Position numbers and translations under genes: made by a program. The notes under the pieces were generated by a model. It ran no database searches. It saw only the letters and a list, made by a program, of their open reading frames with translations, and was not told the DNA's origin. A stretch of 64,000 nucleotides of DNA from an uncultured Dokdonella sp. (lineage in GTDB: Bacteria; Pseudomonadota; Gammaproteobacteria; Xanthomonadales; Rhodanobacteraceae). Below are positions 17,930 through 26,984 of this stretch, piece by piece (position 1 is the stretch's first letter; every line of letters starts with the position of its first letter). The DNA lies in contig CAKSZY010000013.1 of NCBI GenBank assembly GCA_934526015.1, positions 1 to 64,000 on the forward strand, given 5' to 3'.

Positions 17930-18427
17930 TCAGTCGAAATCGTCGGCGAAGATGCGGTCGGTGCACGCGAACACCTGGGCCGGGTCGATGACGACGTTGA
18001 AGGCGGTGCCGGCCTGGTAGCTCGCGGGCGAGAAGATCCGCCAGCGTCCGATGGCCGGACTGAATTCGAGATCGTGGGCAGCGACGGGGCCGGTTGCGCC
18101 GGACGGGATGATGCGGGTGACGTGGATCGCGGCACAGGAAACGTCGTTGATCAGCGGATGGTCGATGGTGACGCGGTTGGCCCCGGCCTGCGCCTCGAGC
18201 CGGAATGCGTTCGGGCTTGGCGACTGCGAGTAGATGTTGAAGGCGCTCGTTTCCGGCAGCGCAGCGCCGTTGATGGTGCCGACATGCCAGCGTCCGGCGC
18301 TGCCGGCGCCGGTGTAGTGCACGCCGATCGGATGGGTGAGATAGGTCGGTGTCGCGGTCCAGTTGTGGGTGGCAATCAGGATGCGGCCGGGCTGGCCATT
18401 GGTCACGGCGCTGTCGATCTGCGTGCG
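17930..18427 (-). pseudogene. C-terminal part of the interrupted secreted repeat protein
   Basis: This segment continues the reading frame of the gene at 18428-20011 after one in-frame TGA. It encodes a full copy of the same repeat (TNGQPGRILIATHNW, then YLTHPIGVHYTG) that begins just before the stop, a further copy starting at RVTIDHPLINDVSC, and an end CTDRIFADDFD. That tail resembles the acidic, aromatic C-terminus seen on many exported proteins in this order. An internal ATG at 18406 could start a 158-residue product, but it would lack a signal peptide. The simplest reading is that the segment is no longer translated, unless the TGA is a sequencing error or is read through. Confidence 0.75.
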
Positions 18428-20011
18428 TCAGTCGATGGTGTTGGCCGCGGTGCCGAAATGGGTGAAGACACCGCTGCCGCTGCCCGGCACGAACACGTTC
18501 CACTTGAGCCCCGTGGCGAGCGGGGAAAAATCCTCGTGGTAGAGGGTCCAGACGGAAGGCTCGTAGTAGACGCCGAACGCGGCGGAAGACTCCGGCCCGT
18601 CGACGCCGTAATTGCGCGTGGCGTGCACGCTGGCGCCGATCTGGCCATTGGTGGCGGCGAGGTCGATGCGGGTGATGTAGGCGTTCACGGCATTGGCCGC
18701 CGAGGCGACGTGCAGCGCGGAAACGTCGCCCGATTCGTAGGCGCCGATGTCGGTGCCGCCACCCTTCGTGCGGCGCAGGCCGTCGGCATCGGTCAGCGGC
18801 AGGCCGTATTCGATCAGCACATTGGCGAGGAACAGGGCGTCGGCGGCGTTGATCGCCGGCGAGCCGGGGCGCAGGCGCGGCGCCACCGCGGCGACGAGAC
18901 CGGCCGGCACCGACAGCGTGTGCGCGCCGAGACTGGTGTTGGCCAGGGTCGGCGCATTGATGAGGTTGTAGTCGTTCTGCAGGTTCGGGGTGAGGTCGGC
19001 GGTGAAGTTCAGGCCTTCGCTCGAGGCGACGACGAGGTTGTTCCAGACGTGGCCGTTGACGCGCGCGGTCGCCGAGCCGCCGCTCCAGCGCGAGGCGAAC
19101 ACGCCGCGTGCGCAACCGGTGGTGGTGTTGTTGGCCGTCGTCGCGGTGATCGTGCCGCTGTTGGCAACGAAGGCGATGCCGTTGCCGGATCCCGGTGTGC
19201 CGGTGCAGATCACCGCGTTGTTGACCACGGCCGCCGTGTAATGGCTCGGCGTCGTGCTGGCGAGACCTTCGCTGAGGAAGATGCCGCCGCGGTTGTAGGT
19301 GCCGCGGATCTCGTTGGCGAACATGCGCAGCACGCCGCTGCCGGTTCCGCCGAGGCTGATCACGTCGGCAAAGATGCCGGCCCCGTCGCTGTTGGCCGCG
19401 GAGTTGCGCGCGATGCGGTTGTGGGCGACGTAGGCATTGAAGGTGCCGCCGGTGGACTTGAGATCGATGAGGCCGCTGTTGATTCCGGCCGGCACGCCGT
19501 CGATGCGGTTGCCTTCGAGGGTTGCGTCGAGGACGCAGCCGGATATCGACTGCACGGCCAGATGGGCCGGCGTGCCGCCGGCGCTGCGGGTGAGCTGCAG
19601 GTCGCGCATTTCCAGGGAGGCCGTGGCGCCGCCGCTGCAGGTGTAGCTGACGCGACCGTCGCTGAAGGCGAGTCCGCGCAGGCGCACGCTGCCGTTGACG
19701 GCGCCGATCGTGTTCGCGGTGAGGCTGCGGCCGGCGGCGAAGCGCGGATGGGCACCGGCTGCCGCGACGAGGCTCAGGCTGCGGTTGGTGAGGGTGATGG
19801 CTTCATCGATCGGGATGTCGGTTCCGATTTCGATGATCGAGTCGTCGACCACGCCATCGATGCAGGCCTGCAGGGTCGTCGAGCAGACGCCGGCGGAAGC
19901 CGGCCAGACCACGGCGGGACTGCCGGCCAGGGCATCGGATGCGCCGGCGACGATCAGGCTGGCGGCGAGCAGGTGCGCGAAGCGGACGGGAAGCAAGGGC
20001 ATGACGGGCAC
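18428..20011 (-). CDS. Secreted right-handed beta-helix protein, truncated by an in-frame stop
   Basis: A 527-residue protein with a signal peptide (FAHLLAASLIVAGASDALA). Residues of about 45-400 form irregular parallel beta-helix coils with many Asn, Thr and Gly (GNRIDGVPAGINSG, NEIRGTYNRGGIF), like polysaccharide-lyase-fold or adhesin proteins annotated as choice-of-anchor or NosD-like. From about residue 430 it enters an immunoglobulin-like repeat (TNGQIGASVHATRNYG) of the kind now called DUF7452. The chain ends in HFGTAANTID followed by TGA, in the middle of the second repeat, and the repeat resumes in the same frame after the stop. The intact gene would span 17930-20011. It lies downstream of the kinase gene on the same strand, so it may be a target of that signalling pair. 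Confidence 0.8.
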   Translation of the reverse strand: MPVMPLLPVRFAHLLAASLIVAGASDALAGSPAVVWPASAGVCSTTLQACIDGVVDDSIIEIGTDIPIDEAITLTNRSLSLVAAAGAHPRFAAGRSLTANTIGAVNGSVRLRGLAFSDGRVSYTCSGGATASLEMRDLQLTRSAGGTPAHLAVQSISGCVLDATLEGNRIDGVPAGINSGLIDLKSTGGTFNAYVAHNRIARNSAANSDGAGIFADVISLGGTGSGVLRMFANEIRGTYNRGGIFLSEGLASTTPSHYTAAVVNNAVICTGTPGSGNGIAFVANSGTITATTANNTTTGCARGVFASRWSGGSATARVNGHVWNNLVVASSEGLNFTADLTPNLQNDYNLINAPTLANTSLGAHTLSVPAGLVAAVAPRLRPGSPAINAADALFLANVLIEYGLPLTDADGLRRTKGGGTDIGAYESGDVSALHVASAANAVNAYITRIDLAATNGQIGASVHATRNYGVDGPESSAAFGVYYEPSVWTLYHEDFSPLATGLKWNVFVPGSGSGVFTHFGTAANTID

Positions 20012-20072
20012 TCGGCAAGGGTGATTTCCGAGTGGAAGCGCAACAAGGCGCCGATCGAGGACATCGCGTCAC

Positions 20073-22988
20073 TCACGGCGTCCGCGCGCCGGCGGCGACG
20101 CGATCCGCGCGCAGCCGCCGCGACACGTAGGGGAGTGCGGCGACGAGTTCGTCGGCGCGCGCGCGGGCGGCGCGCGCCGCCGCCTCGCGCCCGGCAGCGT
20201 GTTCGCAACCGGCAATCAACAGTTCGGCTGCGGCGTGCTCGCTGCGCAGGCCGCTGCCGCCGCGCGCGAGGGCGGCCGCCACCGTGGCCAGCGCCGGCAG
20301 CGCTTCGGCGCAACGCCCTTCGCGCACGGCCAGCCGCTGCACGACGAGTTGCACGCGTGCACCGCGCGGGTCGAGGGTGGCGGCATCGACCGTTGTCGGC
20401 ACGTCGGCCAGGGTGGCACGGGCACCGTCGACATCGCCGGCACGCAGCAGGCTGTCGGCGACGGCGGCGCGGGCCAGGCCGACGTCGGCATGGTCGTGGC
20501 CGAGCGCGGCTTCGAGCACGGCCAGCGCACGCCGCTGTTCGGCGAGTGCGGCGGCCTCGTCGCCTTGCTCGACGCGCACGCCGGCGAGGCCGAGGCGGGC
20601 GATGCCGGCCAGGTAATGCCGTGCACCGAGCGCGGCCTCGACCGCAGTCAGGGCGGCCTGCTGGTCGCGGGCGGCGTCGTCGATGCGTCCGGCCGCACGT
20701 TCGATGCCGGCGAGGTTGCCGAGCATCGTCGCCACGGTCGGATGGGTGTCGCCCCAGGCGGCGCGTGCCGCCACCAGGGCTTCCCCGAGCCGGCCGATGG
20801 CGGCGTCGAGCCGGCCTTGCGCGTAGTCGAGCATGGCCAGCGAATTGAGGCTGCTGGCGACATCCGGATGGTGCTCGCCGAGCACGGCGCGCTGGGTGGC
20901 GAGCGCCTCCTCGTAGAGCGTGCGCGCACGCACCGCATCGCCGAGGCGCTGGCGGGCGACGGCGAGATTGAAGCGGGTCTGGGCGACATCCGGATGGCGC
21001 TCGCCGAGCAGGCCGGTGCGCGTGCGCAAGGCCGTTTCGAGCAGTTCCGCGGCGGCGGCGGCGTCGCCGCGCTGGAGCAGGACCACGGCCAGGTCGTGCT
21101 GCAGGCCGGCCGTGCGCGTATGCGACACGCCGTGCAGATCGCGCGAACGGGCCAGCGCGTCCTCGAGGGCCTGTGCGGCACCGGCGAGGTCGCCGGCGCG
21201 GAAACGCACGCGGCCGAGGGCGGCGGTGTCGCGCAGCAGCAGGCCGGCATCGCCGCGATCGGCGGCAATGGCCTCGTCCAGCAGGGTCAGCGCGGCATCC
21301 GGCTGGCCACGGTCGGCGAGCAGTTCGGCCAGGCGCACGCGCGCGGCGGCGGCCGCCGCCGGTCCCGTGGCCGTGGCGAGGGCGTCGCGCAGGGCGGCCT
21401 CGGCCTCGTCGACCTGCCCCTGTGCGGCCAGCACGTTGCCGTGTTCGAGCGAAGCGGCATGACGGGTGACGGCATCGGTGGCGACTTCACGCGCGCGCGC
21501 CGCCAGGTCGGCGGCACGCTCGAGCGCGCCGAGCTGGCGCCAGGCACCGGCCAGCACCGTGCTGAGTTCGGCTTCGAGTTGCGGTTGCTGCGCGAGCACC
21601 TCGGCGAGCCGGGCCTCGCCGCGTTCGAGCAGTTCGCGCGCGCCGATCTCGCGGCCGCGGCTCTCGTCGGGACTGACCCCGGCGAACAGGGCGAGCACGA
21701 AGTCCTTCGCCGCATCGGCGCGTTCGGCTTCGCGCAGCGCCTGGGCGGCGGCGACGCGGGCATGCTGCGACTCGCGCAGGGTGGCGACGACGCCGGCGAC
21801 GAGGCTCAGGACGAGCAGCAGGCCGAGCGCGCTGGCGCTGCGGTGGCGGCGCAGGAAACGGGCGAGGCGATCGCCGGCGGACGTGCGGCGGGCGCGCAGC
21901 GGACGTTGCGTGCGGTGCCGGCGAAGATCCTCGGCGAGTGCCTCCGCGCCGGCATAGCGGCGGGCCGGATCGCGCGCGAGGGCGACGCCCAGCACGGTGT
22001 CGAGATCGCCGCGCAGGCGGCGCACGAGGGCGCGCACATGCGTCGAGCGCGCTTCGGCGAGGGCCTGCACATTCGCGGCCGCGGCCAGCACGGCGGAGGG
22101 CAGGCGGACGTCGCCGCCGGCGTCCCGCTGCGGGCGCAACCCGGTCAGCAGTTCGTGCAGCAGCACGCCGAGTGCGTAGACGTCGGTGGCGGTGGTGATC
22201 GCGCTGCCGTCGAACTGCTCGGGCGCGGCGTAGGCCGGGGTCATCCGGCGCATGCCGGTGCGGGTGACCTGTTCCGGCGCGGTCGGGTCGAGCAGGTGGG
22301 CGATGCCGAAGTCGAGCAGGCGCACGCGGCCGTCGCCGTCGACGAGGATGTTGGCCGGCTTGAGGTCGCGATGGACGACAAAGGCGCGGTGCGCGTGGGC
22401 GACCGCCGCGCAGATGTCGTCGAACAGGGCCAGGCGCGCCTCGACGTCGAGCCGGCGCCGGTCGCACCATGCGGTCAGCGGTTCGCCGTCGACGTACTCG
22501 AGCGCGAACCACGGCACGCCGTCGTCGTCGAAGCCGCCGTCGAGCAGGCGCGCGATGTGCGGGTGTTCGAGGCGGGCGAGGATGCGACGCTCGCGGCGGA
22601 AGCGCTCGCGCTCGAGCGGATCGCGCACGCCGCTGCGCAGCAGCTTGAGGGCGACCCGCTGCACGTAACCGTCGACGTCGCGTTCGGCGAGGAAGACGCT
22701 GCCGCTGCCGCCTTCGCCGAGCAGGCGCACGATGCGGTACGGGCCCACTGCCTTCGGCCATTCGATCGCCGGCGCCGGGTCGAGCAGGGCATGGGCGACG
22801 CGCCCGCTGTCGCCATCGAGGATGCCGGCCCCGGCATCGTGGGCAACCAGCGCACGCAGGCGCTCGCGCAGGTCCTCGTCGATCGCCAGGGTGGCGATCA
22901 GCGCTTCGCGGTCGGCGGTGGCGGCATCGAGCACGCGATCGAGCAGCGGGGCGAGCTCGGCCCAGCGCGTCGATGGCGAGGTGTTCAC
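20073..22988 (-). CDS. Membrane-anchored Ser/Thr protein kinase with TPR sensor region
   Basis: A 971-residue Hanks-type kinase. The kinase domain has a P-loop LLGEGGSGSVF, ATP-binding Lys115 (ALKLL), the catalytic loop HRDLKPANIL with Asp208, the metal-binding DFG at Asp226, and an APEQ segment. One membrane helix (SALGLLLVLSLVAGVVATL) at about residues 385-405 is followed by AAKDFVLALFAGVSPDESRG and then a long array of tetratricopeptide repeats (about 470-930) in the periplasm. The gene overlaps the sigma factor gene by ATGA (22985-22988). Kinase and ECF pairs of this type (ECF43 group; EcfP/PknT in Vibrio is a studied case) use phosphorylation of the sigma factor as the switch. The ligand of the TPR region is unknown. 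Confidence 0.93.
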   Translation of the reverse strand: MNTSPSTRWAELAPLLDRVLDAATADREALIATLAIDEDLRERLRALVAHDAGAGILDGDSGRVAHALLDPAPAIEWPKAVGPYRIVRLLGEGGSGSVFLAERDVDGYVQRVALKLLRSGVRDPLERERFRRERRILARLEHPHIARLLDGGFDDDGVPWFALEYVDGEPLTAWCDRRRLDVEARLALFDDICAAVAHAHRAFVVHRDLKPANILVDGDGRVRLLDFGIAHLLDPTAPEQVTRTGMRRMTPAYAAPEQFDGSAITTATDVYALGVLLHELLTGLRPQRDAGGDVRLPSAVLAAAANVQALAEARSTHVRALVRRLRGDLDTVLGVALARDPARRYAGAEALAEDLRRHRTQRPLRARRTSAGDRLARFLRRHRSASALGLLLVLSLVAGVVATLRESQHARVAAAQALREAERADAAKDFVLALFAGVSPDESRGREIGARELLERGEARLAEVLAQQPQLEAELSTVLAGAWRQLGALERAADLAARAREVATDAVTRHAASLEHGNVLAAQGQVDEAEAALRDALATATGPAAAAAARVRLAELLADRGQPDAALTLLDEAIAADRGDAGLLLRDTAALGRVRFRAGDLAGAAQALEDALARSRDLHGVSHTRTAGLQHDLAVVLLQRGDAAAAAELLETALRTRTGLLGERHPDVAQTRFNLAVARQRLGDAVRARTLYEEALATQRAVLGEHHPDVASSLNSLAMLDYAQGRLDAAIGRLGEALVAARAAWGDTHPTVATMLGNLAGIERAAGRIDDAARDQQAALTAVEAALGARHYLAGIARLGLAGVRVEQGDEAAALAEQRRALAVLEAALGHDHADVGLARAAVADSLLRAGDVDGARATLADVPTTVDAATLDPRGARVQLVVQRLAVREGRCAEALPALATVAAALARGGSGLRSEHAAAELLIAGCEHAAGREAAARAARARADELVAALPYVSRRLRADRVAAGARTP

Positions 22989-23542
22989 GCGGCGGCGCCG
23001 ATGGCGGCGTGCAGGAACAGGCGCGCCTTCTGCCAGTCGCGCACGACGCTGCGCGAGGTGATGCCGAGCACGGCGCCGGTCTCCTCGACCGAGAGGCCGG
23101 CGAAGAAGCGCAGTTCGACCACCCGCACCAGGCGCGCATCGACTTCGGCGAGCTGGCCGAGCGCGGCATCCAGCGCGAGCATTTCGCCGGCGATCGCCTC
23201 GACCGGAATCGCATCCGATTCGCGGTCGAGCGAGAGCTTGGTGCCGCCGCGCTTGATCGCGCCGCGCCGGCGCGCGTGATCGACGAGGATGTGGCGCATC
23301 GCCACGGCCGCGTAGCCGAGGAAATGCGCGCGGTCGGCCCAGCCATGCGCGGCATTCTGGGCGAGGTTGATCCAGGCTTCGTGGACCAGCGCGGTGGTGT
23401 CGAGCGTGTGCACGCCCTCGCCGGCAAGCTGGCGGTGGGCCATGCGGCGCAGGCGCTCGTAGACCTCGGGCATGAGGCGCTCGACGTCGGGTGGGTCATC
23501 CCCCGCGGGAACCGGCGGTGCGAGCGGCTCGTCGCTGTTCAT
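22985..23542 (-). CDS. ECF sigma factor of the kinase-linked (ECF43/TIGR02999) group
   Basis: A 185-residue sigma-70 family factor with region 2 (VYERLRRMAHRQL, ALVHEAWINLA, FLGYAAVAMRHILVDHARRR) and region 4 (VVELRFFAGLSVEETGAVLGIT). The LSLDRE segment between them is typical of the TIGR02999 type. No anti-sigma factor gene is adjacent; instead it overlaps a Ser/Thr kinase gene by 4 bp, so activity is probably controlled by phosphorylation. I chose the ATG at 23542, which gives MNSDEPLAPP; earlier codons are non-coding in character. Its regulon is unknown. It is divergent from fadE, with 202 bases between the starts. Confidence 0.92.
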   Translation of the reverse strand: MNSDEPLAPPVPAGDDPPDVERLMPEVYERLRRMAHRQLAGEGVHTLDTTALVHEAWINLAQNAAHGWADRAHFLGYAAVAMRHILVDHARRRGAIKRGGTKLSLDRESDAIPVEAIAGEMLALDAALGQLAEVDARLVRVVELRFFAGLSVEETGAVLGITSRSVVRDWQKARLFLHAAIGAAA

Positions 23543-23744
23543 GCCCGCATGGTAGCCGGGCGCGGCGATGCTGCGAACGGGACTGGTCGGCGGCGGCATT
23601 GTGACCGGCTGCACGGATCGGCAAGCGCGCGCCCTGCTGCGCCTGCACGTGCATCTGCGTGCACATGCGTTTCCAATGGGCACGGCCGGCTTTGCGGCCG
23701 ATCCGCGGAATCCGCCTCCGGTCCGCACCGAATGGAGCCGTGCC

Positions 23745-26159
23745 ATGCTCGTCGCCTGCATCCTCGCGCTCGTCGTCTTTCTCGTGCTGGCCTTCCGCGG
23801 TCTTGGTTTTCTCGCCTGGCTGGCCGCGGCCGGCGTCGTCCTCGTCGGCTGGCGCCTGACCGGCATCGCCTCGCCGCTGGTGTTCCAGGCGACGGTCGTC
23901 GTGCTGGTCACGGCCGCCGTGCTCGGTGGCGTGCCGGCGCTGCGCCGCCATCTGGTCACGCGCTTCCTGATGCCGCGCTTCGCCCGCGTGCTGCCGCGCC
24001 TCGGCGACACCGAGCGCATCGCCCTGGAGGCCGGCTCGGTGTGGTGGGATGCCGATCTTTTTTCCGGCATGCCGGACTGGCAGAAGCTGCTCGACTTCCA
24101 GCCGCAGCCGCTGAGCGACGAGGAGCGTGCCTTCCTCGATGGGCCGGTCAACGATTTCTGCGCGCGTCTCGACGACTGGGAGGTCTACCAGCAGCGCGAC
24201 CTGCCGGCGGAGATCTGGGCGATGATCCGCGAGTACCGCCTGTTCGGCCTGATCATCCCGAAGGAATTCGGCGGCCACGGCTTCTCGGCGATCGCGCAGT
24301 CGCGCATCGTCACGCGCATCTCCAGCCGTTCGGTGACGGCGGCGGTGACGGTGATGGTGCCGAACTCGCTCGGCCCCGGCGAACTCCTCATGCACTACGG
24401 CACCGAAGCGCAGAAACAGAAATACCTGCGCCGGCTCGCCGAGGGCGTGGAGATTCCCTGCTTCGCGCTGACCGGCCCCGAGGCCGGATCCGATGCCGCG
24501 GCAACGCAGTCCGAGGGCATCGTCGAGAAGCGCATCGTCGATGGCGTCGAGGTGCTCGGCGTGCGTTTCAACTGGATGAAGCGCTACATCACCCTGGCGC
24601 CGGTGGCGACCCTGATCGGCCTCGCCTTCCGCCTCAAGGATCCCGACCACCTGATCGGCGAAGTGGTCGATCGCGGCATCACCTGCGCGCTGATCCCGCG
24701 CAATACGCCCGGCGTCGAGATCGGCCAGCGCCACGATCCGATGGGCGTGCCGTTCCACAACGGACCGATCGTCGGCCGCGACGTGTGGGTGCCGTTCGAC
24801 GCCGTCATCGGCGAACACGCCGGGGTCGGCAATGGCTGGCGCATGCTGATGGAATGCCTCGCCGCCGGCCGCTCGATCTCGCTGCCGGCGCTCAGCATCG
24901 GTGCCGCGCAGATGGCCACGCGCATCTGCGGCGCCTATGCCACCGTGCGCGAGCAGTTCGACACGCCGATCGGCCGCTTCGAGGGCATCGAGGAACCGCT
25001 CGCGCGCATCGCCGGCCTGACCTACCTGATGACGGCGACGCGCACGCTGACCTGCGGCGCACTCGATGCCGGCGAGAAGCCGGCCGTGCTCGGCTCGATC
25101 GCCAAGGCCTACCTCACCGAAGGCATGCGCACGGTGGTCAGCGATGCCATGGATATCCGCGCCGGCAGCGCGATCCAGCGCGGCCCGCGCAACACGCTGT
25201 CGCGCGCGTGGGCGGCGGTGCCGATCGGCATCACCGTCGAAGGCGCCAACATCCTCACCCGCTCGATGATCATCTACGGCCAGGGCGCGATCCGCTGCCA
25301 TCCGTTCGTCGAGAAGGAAATCAATGCGGTCGCCGCGAACGACCTCGCCGCGTTCGACCGCGCGCTGTTCGGCCACATCAACCTGGTGGTCACCCGTTCG
25401 GTGCGCGCGCTGCTGCTCGCCCTCACCGGCTCGCGCATCACCGCGCCGCCGGACGCGCTCGACACCGCACGCTGGTACCAGCACCTGTCGCGCCTGTCGG
25501 CGGCATTCACGATCCTCTCCGACACCGCGATGGGCACGCTCGGCGGCTCGCTGAAGCGCCGCGAAAAACTTTCCGGACGTCTCGCCGATGCGCTGGCCTA
25601 CCTCTACCTCGCTTCGGCCGCGCTCAAGCGCTACCACGACGAGGCCAAGACCACCGCCAATCTCGCCCTCGTGCGCTGGTCGGTCGAGACCTGCCTGCAT
25701 CGCGTGCAGGAAGCCATGCTCGGCGTGCTGGAAAACCTGCCGCTGCGCCCGGCCGCGTGGCTGCTGCGCGTGCTGATCTTCCCGCTCGGTGCGCGTTTCC
25801 GGCCACCCTCGGACGAGATCGGCCGACGCGTCGCCCGCGACATCCTCGAGGACCGCGAGGCACGCCGCACGCTGACCTGCGACGTGTTCGTGCCGCCGCC
25901 CGACGAGCCCGGCCTCGGCACGCTCGAAGCCGCCCTCGACATGGCCGTGGAGGCCTTGCCGATCGAGACCAAGCTGCGCGACGCCGTGCGCGCCGGCACG
26001 ATCGACCGCGCGCCGGGCCACATGCTCGACGAACTCGGCCTCGAGGCCGGCGTCATCACCCAGGCGGAATACGACCGCCTCAACGAGGCCCGCGACGCGC
26101 GCGACGAGGTCATCCAGGTCGATGCCTTCGATGCGGAAACCTACAAGACCCTGCATTGA
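23745..26159 (+). CDS. fadE: Acyl-CoA dehydrogenase FadE
   Basis: First step of fatty-acid beta-oxidation. The 804-residue length is that of the large FadE class rather than the 380-residue ACADs. Two N-terminal membrane helices (residues about 1-65) are followed by the dehydrogenase domain with EIPCFALTGPEAGSDA (flavin-binding strand) and FNWMKRYITLAPVATLIGLA. The long C-terminal extension contains RWSVETCLHRVQEAM and ends VDAFDAETYKTLH. I placed the start at 23745, directly before the first helix. The upstream gap has a TGCACGTGCA palindrome (about 23645-23654) that might bind a regulator. Confidence 0.95.
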   Translation: MLVACILALVVFLVLAFRGLGFLAWLAAAGVVLVGWRLTGIASPLVFQATVVVLVTAAVLGGVPALRRHLVTRFLMPRFARVLPRLGDTERIALEAGSVWWDADLFSGMPDWQKLLDFQPQPLSDEERAFLDGPVNDFCARLDDWEVYQQRDLPAEIWAMIREYRLFGLIIPKEFGGHGFSAIAQSRIVTRISSRSVTAAVTVMVPNSLGPGELLMHYGTEAQKQKYLRRLAEGVEIPCFALTGPEAGSDAAATQSEGIVEKRIVDGVEVLGVRFNWMKRYITLAPVATLIGLAFRLKDPDHLIGEVVDRGITCALIPRNTPGVEIGQRHDPMGVPFHNGPIVGRDVWVPFDAVIGEHAGVGNGWRMLMECLAAGRSISLPALSIGAAQMATRICGAYATVREQFDTPIGRFEGIEEPLARIAGLTYLMTATRTLTCGALDAGEKPAVLGSIAKAYLTEGMRTVVSDAMDIRAGSAIQRGPRNTLSRAWAAVPIGITVEGANILTRSMIIYGQGAIRCHPFVEKEINAVAANDLAAFDRALFGHINLVVTRSVRALLLALTGSRITAPPDALDTARWYQHLSRLSAAFTILSDTAMGTLGGSLKRREKLSGRLADALAYLYLASAALKRYHDEAKTTANLALVRWSVETCLHRVQEAMLGVLENLPLRPAAWLLRVLIFPLGARFRPPSDEIGRRVARDILEDREARRTLTCDVFVPPPDEPGLGTLEAALDMAVEALPIETKLRDAVRAGTIDRAPGHMLDELGLEAGVITQAEYDRLNEARDARDEVIQVDAFDAETYKTLH

Positions 26160-26395
26160 TGACGGCGACCCGGCACTTCGATGCCGTCTCCGCGTTCGCC
26201 GTCTTGCACCGCCGGAAGCGCCGGCTTCGCGAAGCCGCATCCCCGGGTCCGCTGCGCGCCGGACCGACCGCCGGCTGAACACGCCCCACGCGGATCACAA
26301 CGCGTTCATGCAGCGGGGCCTTCAATGCGCGCCGTGGTGCACCTGCACGGCGTCGCGGTGCAGGGCAGGCACCATGCCCTACAGGAGATCCCGTC

Positions 26396-26929
26396 ATGAA
26401 GAACACCATGCTGGCAGCCGCGATCGCGGCGATGCTCGGACTGGTCGGCTGCAATCACCAGGACTCGGCGGCGGAAACGCAACGCAAGATCGAGGAAACG
26501 CGGCAGCAGGCCGCCGAGGACGTCGCCAAGGCCCAGGCCGACGCAACACGCAGGGCCGACGAGGCGCAGCGCGAACTGGATGCCGCGCGTGCGCAGGCGC
26601 GATCCGAAGCGGCGGCGGCCGATGCGAAGGCGAACGAGGCCATCAACGACGCCACCGGCAAGGCGATGGACCAGGCCCGCGAGGCCGGTCGCGACGTCGC
26701 CGAGGTGGAGGCCGACACGATCGAGGCACAGGCGAAGGCCACCCACGACCTCACCATCGCCCGCGCCGAGGCCGATCTCAAGATCGCCAAGGAGCGTTGC
26801 GATGCCTTGCCGTCGGGACAGTCCGGTCCGTGCAAGGATCAGGCGGAGGCGGCGTACGACGCGGCGAAGGCACAGGCGCAGCGCGCGCTCGATGACGCCC
26901 GCACGGCGGCGAAAGACGCCCGTCGCTGA
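26396..26929 (+). CDS. Ala-rich coiled-coil lipoprotein
   Basis: A 177-residue exported protein with a lipobox (LGLVGC, Cys19), so it should be a lipoprotein. The mature chain is almost entirely Ala, Glu, Lys, Asp, Gln and Arg in helical heptads (RKIEETRQQAAEDVAKAQ, RADEAQRELDAARAQA), i.e. a long coiled coil, reminiscent of colicin- or murein-lipoprotein-like helices. Two Cys residues (about 142 and 154) in RCDALPSGQSGPCKD could form a disulfide. It is a single-gene unit: a strong terminator follows seven bases after the stop. Function unknown; an envelope-spacer role is possible. Confidence 0.8.
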   Translation: MKNTMLAAAIAAMLGLVGCNHQDSAAETQRKIEETRQQAAEDVAKAQADATRRADEAQRELDAARAQARSEAAAADAKANEAINDATGKAMDQAREAGRDVAEVEADTIEAQAKATHDLTIARAEADLKIAKERCDALPSGQSGPCKDQAEAAYDAAKAQAQRALDDARTAAKDARR

Positions 26930-26935
26930 GTGTAC

Positions 26936-26967
26936 GGAAAGGACGGCCGCGGCCGTCCTTTCCTTTT
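26936..26967 (+). terminator. Intrinsic terminator after the lipoprotein gene
   Basis: The 28 bases at 26936-26963 are a perfect palindrome (GGAAAGGACGGCCG and its complement) with TTTTCC directly after. With the A-rich left arm it may act in both directions. Confidence 0.85.
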
Positions 26968-26984
26968 CCCCCGGCCTGCGTAGC

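Noticed and set aside
17930..18427. Independent 158-residue gene starting at 18406
   Set aside because: It is in the same frame as the upstream gene, begins in the middle of a repeat, and has no signal peptide or ribosome binding site.
18428..18430. Frameshift as the cause of the split protein
   Set aside because: The two parts are in the same frame, so a single nonsense codon is sufficient.
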